From Bacteroidota bacterium (lineage in GTDB: Bacteria > Bacteroidota > Bacteroidia > Flavobacteriales > Weeksellaceae), in assembly GCA_023386965.1 (NCBI GenBank), contig JAEWIR010000025.1:1-64000 (forward strand): a stretch of DNA of 64,000 nucleotides. Reading direction: 5' to 3'. Positions 59,882-64,000 of this stretch are shown piece after piece. The notes beneath the pieces were generated by a model. The model did no database searches, was not told the origin of the DNA, and saw only the letters and a list, made by a program, of their open reading frames with translations. Positions within the stretch are counted from its first letter, which is position 1, and each line of letters starts with the position of its first letter. Made by a program: the position numbers and the translations under genes.

Positions 59882-61576
59882 CTAAGGCAAACGGAATATT
59901 GGATAGCGGTTTACAGTCTGCTCAAAATACGGTGATCTTTTGTAAATCCAATCCAACTGCGCGAGCGGATCTTTTGCAAATTTTGGGTTGATGACTTTCT
60001 CCATTTCAAATGCCGTTTTAAGAACGGTATCATTGCTAAGCAGTTCTGCCGCGGTATCTTCGAAAACATATTCGGAAAAGTATTCCTTTTGTCCCAATAT
60101 TGCATCAAAAAAGTTCCAGTTGAAAAAGGAATCAGCGGCCGCAGGTTCCAGCGTCTCCAGAAGATATTTCACCCCTTCCTGCGCTCCGGGCACCAAAAAA
60201 TCGCCCCTGTTCAATTTGATGTTCTTAAACTCAGATTTCGTTTGGGTATCATAGTGCAGATAGTGGCCTTCATAAGGACTCTTGACCGTCTGAAAATCAA
60301 CAATCGTATACATCTCTACCATTGCCGTAGAATCCCGGTCCAGTTCCCTCATCTGTATCCTGTTTCTTTTAAGGTGCTCAACCACGCTTTTTTCCGATTT
60401 GGGTACCACGTAATACCTTGGGACCGTAACCTGAAGTTCGGAACTGTATTCGTCAAAGAATTTCACCTTCCGGTTGAACGGTTTGGTTCTGTCGTAATAA
60501 AGCCGGGGTGCTCCGGAAACGGCACTGGTCTTTTTCAGGGCTTCAAAACCTTTGAAATCTAATAGTCTGTGCTTATTTTCGTTAAGTTTCCAGCGAAGTG
60601 TATACTTTTTGCCCGGGCGTAGCTCCGCCGCACTTTCCATCATTTTCTTCTGGATTTCCGAACGGTTTTTACCCACATATTCCATTGAGCTCAGCATGTA
60701 TTCGTAAGTGGCCCTTACCCGTTCCGCATAAGGTTTCAACATATGTGTTTCAGCCACGGTACCCATCGTATTGAACAGTGTGGTATAACCTGTGGCATAC
60801 CGTGGCGAGTCCATAAAAGCAGGAAATCCTTTATCGGGCGCCCCGCCGTGAATGTTGACGTAAGGGGTCGTAAGAATTCCCTTGCCTTCCAGTTTCTGCA
60901 GTAAAGCAGGCTGCATTTTGGAATGGAGATAATTTCCTAACGTCTTACCCAGTCTTTCTTTATTCGAAGAAATATAGGTAAACAGATATTGGTAATCAGC
61001 TCCGTTACTTACGTGATTGTCAATAAAATAAATGGGTTTGTAGTGATGGTAGATCTGTTGGAATGCTTTGGCATTATCGGTGTCGTTCTTAATGAAATCC
61101 CGGTTCAGGTCATAATTACGGGCATTGCCGCGGAAACCGTACTCTTCCGGGCCATTCTGATTGACGCGGCTGAACTTTCCGCGACGCTGCATACCCGAAA
61201 TATTATAGCACTGCACGGCTGCCACCTTTAGATTCCTGGACTGGATTTTTCCTTTGGCCAGATCCCTCATCAGTATCATGGTAGCATCAATACCGTCGGG
61301 TTCACCCGGATGAATGCCGTTGTTGATGAGCAGTACCGGCAGGTTTCGGCTATTGGAAGGACTGAATACCACCACTCTGATGGGCTCGCCGTTATCATCC
61401 TGTCCGAAATTCTCAATTGATATATTCTCAGATTCCTTGTCCAAAGCATCGTAAAAGTCCAGCATTTCCGCGTAGGTAGTGGTTTGATTACCGTTGCCCT
61501 GTTCGTAGGGTGTTTTCAGTTGCTGCGCTTTCAGAATGGTAAAGCCCAGAACCAGCAGTATGAAAATTTTCTTCAT
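59882..61576 (-). CDS. M14 family metallocarboxypeptidase
   Basis: 564 residues from the ATG at 61576 (six codons are cut), with signal peptide MKKIFILLVLGFTILKAQ. Zinc ligands: H89 and E92 in NGIHPGEPDG and H188 in DNHVSNGADYQY. Substrate-site residues are in GNARNYDLNRDF, and the general-base Glu is probably in VAETHMLKPYAER. The C-terminal 250 residues form an extra beta-rich domain. It releases C-terminal amino acids from peptides outside the cytoplasm. Lies downstream of a hairpin element and next to lepA. Confidence 0.85.
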   Translation of the reverse strand: MKKIFILLVLGFTILKAQQLKTPYEQGNGNQTTTYAEMLDFYDALDKESENISIENFGQDDNGEPIRVVVFSPSNSRNLPVLLINNGIHPGEPDGIDATMILMRDLAKGKIQSRNLKVAAVQCYNISGMQRRGKFSRVNQNGPEEYGFRGNARNYDLNRDFIKNDTDNAKAFQQIYHHYKPIYFIDNHVSNGADYQYLFTYISSNKERLGKTLGNYLHSKMQPALLQKLEGKGILTTPYVNIHGGAPDKGFPAFMDSPRYATGYTTLFNTMGTVAETHMLKPYAERVRATYEYMLSSMEYVGKNRSEIQKKMMESAAELRPGKKYTLRWKLNENKHRLLDFKGFEALKKTSAVSGAPRLYYDRTKPFNRKVKFFDEYSSELQVTVPRYYVVPKSEKSVVEHLKRNRIQMRELDRDSTAMVEMYTIVDFQTVKSPYEGHYLHYDTQTKSEFKNIKLNRGDFLVPGAQEGVKYLLETLEPAAADSFFNWNFFDAILGQKEYFSEYVFEDTAAELLSNDTVLKTAFEMEKVINPKFAKDPLAQLDWIYKRSPYFEQTVNRYPIFRLP

Positions 61577-61700
61577 TCGATTTCCTTTAATCAAAAATAA
61601 AAAATTCCTGAATGGATCAGGAATTTGGTTTTATAACACTCCGCAATTTACAAAATGGATCCCGCGCTTCGACTTGCCTCATCTATTTTATTTGTTTTGG

Positions 61701-61790
61701 AAGCGGCGAACCTAAAAAGGTTTTAACGGAGCTCTTTTTTCCTGCGAAGGAAAAAAAGCGGGAGTGGAAGGCGGAAAAAGCGCCCAAATT
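61701..61790 (+). repeat. double-hairpin intergenic element, copy B
   Basis: Hairpin 1 AACCT-AAAA-AGGTT (61709-61722), then GGAGC, hairpin 2 CTTTTTTCCT-GCGA-AGGAAAAAAAG (61734-61758), GGAGT (61761-61765) and GCGCCCAAA (61780-61788). The order and the motifs GCGAAG, GGAGT and GCCCAAA are shared with copy A (minus strand, 47.2 kb), while both stems differ. It sits between lepA and the M14 gene. Confidence 0.6.
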
Positions 61791-61793
61791 ATT

Positions 61794-63590
61794 TTAATCA
61801 TTCAGCTTCAATACTGCCATAAATGCAGACTGAGGTACCTCTACCCTACCGATTTGTTTCATCTTTTTCTTACCTTCTTTCTGCTTTTCAAGGAGTTTCC
61901 GCTTACGGGAAATATCTCCACCATAACATTTTGCGGTTACGTCTTTTCTTAAGGCCTTGATGGTTTCCCGGGCAATCACTTTGGCACCCAGCGCCGCCTG
62001 TACAGCAATATCAAACTGCTGTCTCGGGATCAGTTCGCGAAGTTTTTCGCACATCCTTTTACCTATGTAGTAGGCGTTACTGTCGTGAATCAGGGACGAA
62101 AGCGCATCCACCATATCACCATTGATCAGGATATCCATCTTCACCAACTTGGAGGCGCGGAAACCGATTGGGTGGTAATCAAATGAAGCATAGCCTTTTG
62201 AGATGGATTTCAGCCTGTCGTAGAAATCGAACACCACCTCGGCCAGCGGCATATTGAAGGTGAGCTCCACACGGTCAGCTGTCAGATAGCTTTGATTTAC
62301 GATTTCGCCACGCTTTTCGATACACAAAGTCATTACGGCACCTACAAAGTCGGATTTGGTAATGATTGACGCCTTGATGAAGGGCTCTTCTACCCTATCC
62401 ATGGTCATTGGGTCCATCATTTCGGAAGGGTTATTGATGAGGATTATCTTTTCGGGATCCTTCTTAGTATATCCATGGTAGGATACGTTGGGCACGGTGG
62501 TGATGACATCCATATTGAATTCGCGGTCCAGCCTTTCCTGTACGATTTCCATGTGCAGCATGCCCAGGAATCCGCAACGGAAACCGAAGCCAAGTGCCGC
62601 TGAACTTTCGGGTTCGAAAACGAGGGAAGCATCGTTGAGGCGCAGTTTTTCCAGTGAAAACCTAAGTTCCTCAAAGTCCTCAGCTTCAATAGGATAGATA
62701 CCTGCAAATACCATTGGTTTTACCTCTTCAAAACCTTCTATGGCAGCTTCAGCACCATTCTCAAATGAAGTGATGGTATCGCCTACTTTCACTTCGCGGG
62801 CGTCCTTGATTCCGGAAATAATGTAACCCACATCACCGGTCTTTATTTCAGTTTTGGGTGCCTGTTTCAGTTTCAGTGTACCAACCTCATCCGCCTCATA
62901 CATCTTTCCGGTAGCCATAAACTTGATGCGCTGACCTTTTTTGATGCTGCCGTTCACCACTTTAAAGTAGGCTTCAATGCCGCGGAACGGATTGTAAACA
63001 GAGTCGAATACAAGAGCCTGCAGAGGTGCGTTCTCGTCGCCTATCGGCGCCGGAACTCTCTTTACGATCTGCTCCAGCAGTTCGCGCACCCCTTCCCCGG
63101 TTTTACCGGAAACACGCAGTACATCCTCGTATTCGCAGCCGATAAGTTCCATAATCTCGTCGGTTACCTCTTCAGGATTTGCTGATGGCAAGTCAATCTT
63201 ATTCAGAATCGGGATAATGGTCAGGTCGTTTTCAAGCGCCAGGTAAAGGTTACTGATCGTTTGGGCCTGAACGCTTTGTGCAGCATCTACAATTAGCAGG
63301 GCTCCTTCGCAGGCAGCTATTGAACGCGACACTTCGTAGGAAAAATCTACGTGGCCGGGTGTGTCTATGAGATTCAGCACATATTTTTCGCCGTCCAGTT
63401 CGTAATCCATCTGTATGGCGTGCGACTTTATGGTAATTCCGCGCTCCTTCTCAAGATCCATATCGTCCAGGGTCTGGGACTGCAGCTCTCTTTGGGTTAC
63501 GGTATTGGTATACTCCAGAAGCCTGTCGGCCAAAGTGGATTTACCATGGTCTATATGTGCGATGATGCAAAAATTGCGTATGTTTTTCAT
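61794..63590 (-). CDS. lepA: elongation factor 4 (LepA)
   Basis: 598 residues, the usual length. G domain motifs AHIDHGKST, switch I ERGITI, DTPGHVDF and NKIDLP; C-terminal EF4-specific domain with GGDISRKRKLLEKQKEGKKKMKQIG. LepA binds stalled ribosomes and allows back-translocation or aids initiation. Intact G motifs make it a useful contrast to the EF-G paralogue at 1962-4088. Terminates near the hairpin element. Confidence 0.95.
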   Translation of the reverse strand: MKNIRNFCIIAHIDHGKSTLADRLLEYTNTVTQRELQSQTLDDMDLEKERGITIKSHAIQMDYELDGEKYVLNLIDTPGHVDFSYEVSRSIAACEGALLIVDAAQSVQAQTISNLYLALENDLTIIPILNKIDLPSANPEEVTDEIMELIGCEYEDVLRVSGKTGEGVRELLEQIVKRVPAPIGDENAPLQALVFDSVYNPFRGIEAYFKVVNGSIKKGQRIKFMATGKMYEADEVGTLKLKQAPKTEIKTGDVGYIISGIKDAREVKVGDTITSFENGAEAAIEGFEEVKPMVFAGIYPIEAEDFEELRFSLEKLRLNDASLVFEPESSAALGFGFRCGFLGMLHMEIVQERLDREFNMDVITTVPNVSYHGYTKKDPEKIILINNPSEMMDPMTMDRVEEPFIKASIITKSDFVGAVMTLCIEKRGEIVNQSYLTADRVELTFNMPLAEVVFDFYDRLKSISKGYASFDYHPIGFRASKLVKMDILINGDMVDALSSLIHDSNAYYIGKRMCEKLRELIPRQQFDIAVQAALGAKVIARETIKALRKDVTAKCYGGDISRKRKLLEKQKEGKKKMKQIGRVEVPQSAFMAVLKLND

Positions 63591-63747
63591 TTAATGTTGT
63601 AAGTATTTGCAAAAATAGGGAATTCTGACCGATTTTTTTTCAGAAAAATGAGCATAGCCTGCACAGATTTAAAGTTTAAGCCTTATCTCCGGAAAGTCTT
63701 TATTATCGGCCTAAACAATAAGTATCTGTTTAGTTAATTTAAATAAA

Positions 63748-63779
63748 ACGACCTTCACAAAATACATTGCGAAGGTCGT
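63748..63779 (-). terminator. terminator after the last, incomplete gene
   Basis: Minus strand ACGACCTTC (63771-63779) / GAAGGTCGT (63748-63756) with a 14-nt loop, then a T run (TTTTA). Confidence 0.75.
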
Positions 63780-63802
63780 CCAAACATTAAAAAAATAAAC
63801 TA

Positions 63803-64000
63803 TTATGGTCGTCTGCTCTGGGTTCTAAACCCGTTGTTGTTACTATTTCTGGGAGCTCCGTTTCCAGGTGTTGGGTGCAGCGTTCTGCCGCGTTCCTGGG
63901 GTCTTGCCGACCCGCCCCGGGGTGTAGCCCTATTCTGGTTATCGTTTTTCCTTTCCAATATCTTATTCCTCATCATGCCTTCATTCTGAAACATCTCAAG
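63803..64000 (-). CDS. C-terminal end of an unknown protein, Arg/Asn/Gly-rich (start outside window)
   Basis: The frame is open to the window edge and stops at 63803; about 66 residues are visible. They begin LEMFQNEGMMRNKILERK and continue as a disordered tail of R, N, G, P, T and Q that ends QSRRP. Such basic low-complexity tails often bind RNA or membranes, but the body of the protein is missing. Followed by a strong terminator, so it is a real coding end. Confidence 0.5.
   Translation of the reverse strand, partial: LEMFQNEGMMRNKILERKNDNQNRATPRGGSARPQERGRTLHPTPGNGAPRNSNNNGFRTQSRRP

Noticed and set aside
1..64000. CRISPR arrays, tRNA/rRNA genes, prophage or insertion sequences
   Set aside because: No repeat-spacer pattern, cloverleaf, rRNA core or transposase/integrase-like sequence was found on either strand.

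Overview
The window looks like chromosomal DNA of a flavobacterium, most likely family Weeksellaceae (Chryseobacterium/Kaistella-like). The signs are an EF-G paralogue with a degenerate G domain, S46 dipeptidyl-peptidases, two GLPGLI proteins and a TonB-dependent receptor, a ClpC/SufE/MutL/LepA set of Bacteroidetes type, and recurrent TAnnTTTG -7 promoter boxes (once with a TTG -33 box). I see no phage, insertion sequence, CRISPR array, rRNA or tRNA. Coding density is high: no gene-free stretch exceeds about 220 bases.

Layout. 1-7.3 kb: end of fructose-bisphosphate aldolase, accD without its zinc ribbon, a conserved hypothetical gene, an EF-G2-type factor, an SpmA-SpmB fusion, and an operon joining an alarmone-hydrolase-like HD protein to GMP reductase. 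7.4-11.8 kb: a two-gene NAD-linked formate dehydrogenase. 11.9-20.1 kb: CPBP-like membrane protein, surE, tail-specific protease, sodC, mnmA, clpC. 20.3-27.3 kb: YgjV-like protein, two glycosyltransferases around sufE, then mutL-rhomboid-EEP nuclease and two small lipoproteins. 27.3-37.2 kb: GH3-like ligase, bacilliredoxin, peptidase T, HMG-CoA lyase, OsmC, DUF59 protein, PolB-like exonuclease, YifB/ComM ATPase, small membrane proteins and a GNAT. 37.3-42.8 kb: two DPP7-type S46 peptidases with an AT-rich gene of unknown function between them. 42.9-50.7 kb: SemiSWEET, hflX, AlkD-like protein, DUF6122, ChaA antiporter, truncated haemoglobin, YkgJ-like Cys-cluster protein, TPR protein, glmM. 50.8-53.3 kb: feoA-feoB plus a small FeoB-associated protein, with an operator-like palindrome at the promoter. 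53.4-64 kb: two GLPGLI genes, DinB, a TonB-dependent receptor, a JmjC-like protein, an M14 carboxypeptidase, lepA and the C-terminal end of an unknown gene.

How the genes fit together. Most are housekeeping. A peptide-use theme is visible (two DPP7 enzymes, peptidase T, M14 carboxypeptidase, tail-specific protease, rhomboid), which fits an amino-acid-scavenging flavobacterium. The iron uptake operon lies next to a TonB receptor/GLPGLI unit, but a functional link is only a guess.

Most interesting signals: a two-member family of dispersed double-hairpin elements (about 47.17-47.28 and 61.70-61.79 kb) whose main stems differ completely while the loop and flanking motifs are kept; a MutL lacking the nuclease motifs; an EF-G paralogue lacking the catalytic histidine; the feo operator palindrome; and an AT-rich gene whose start codon lies 3 nt after a terminator between duplicated peptidase genes.
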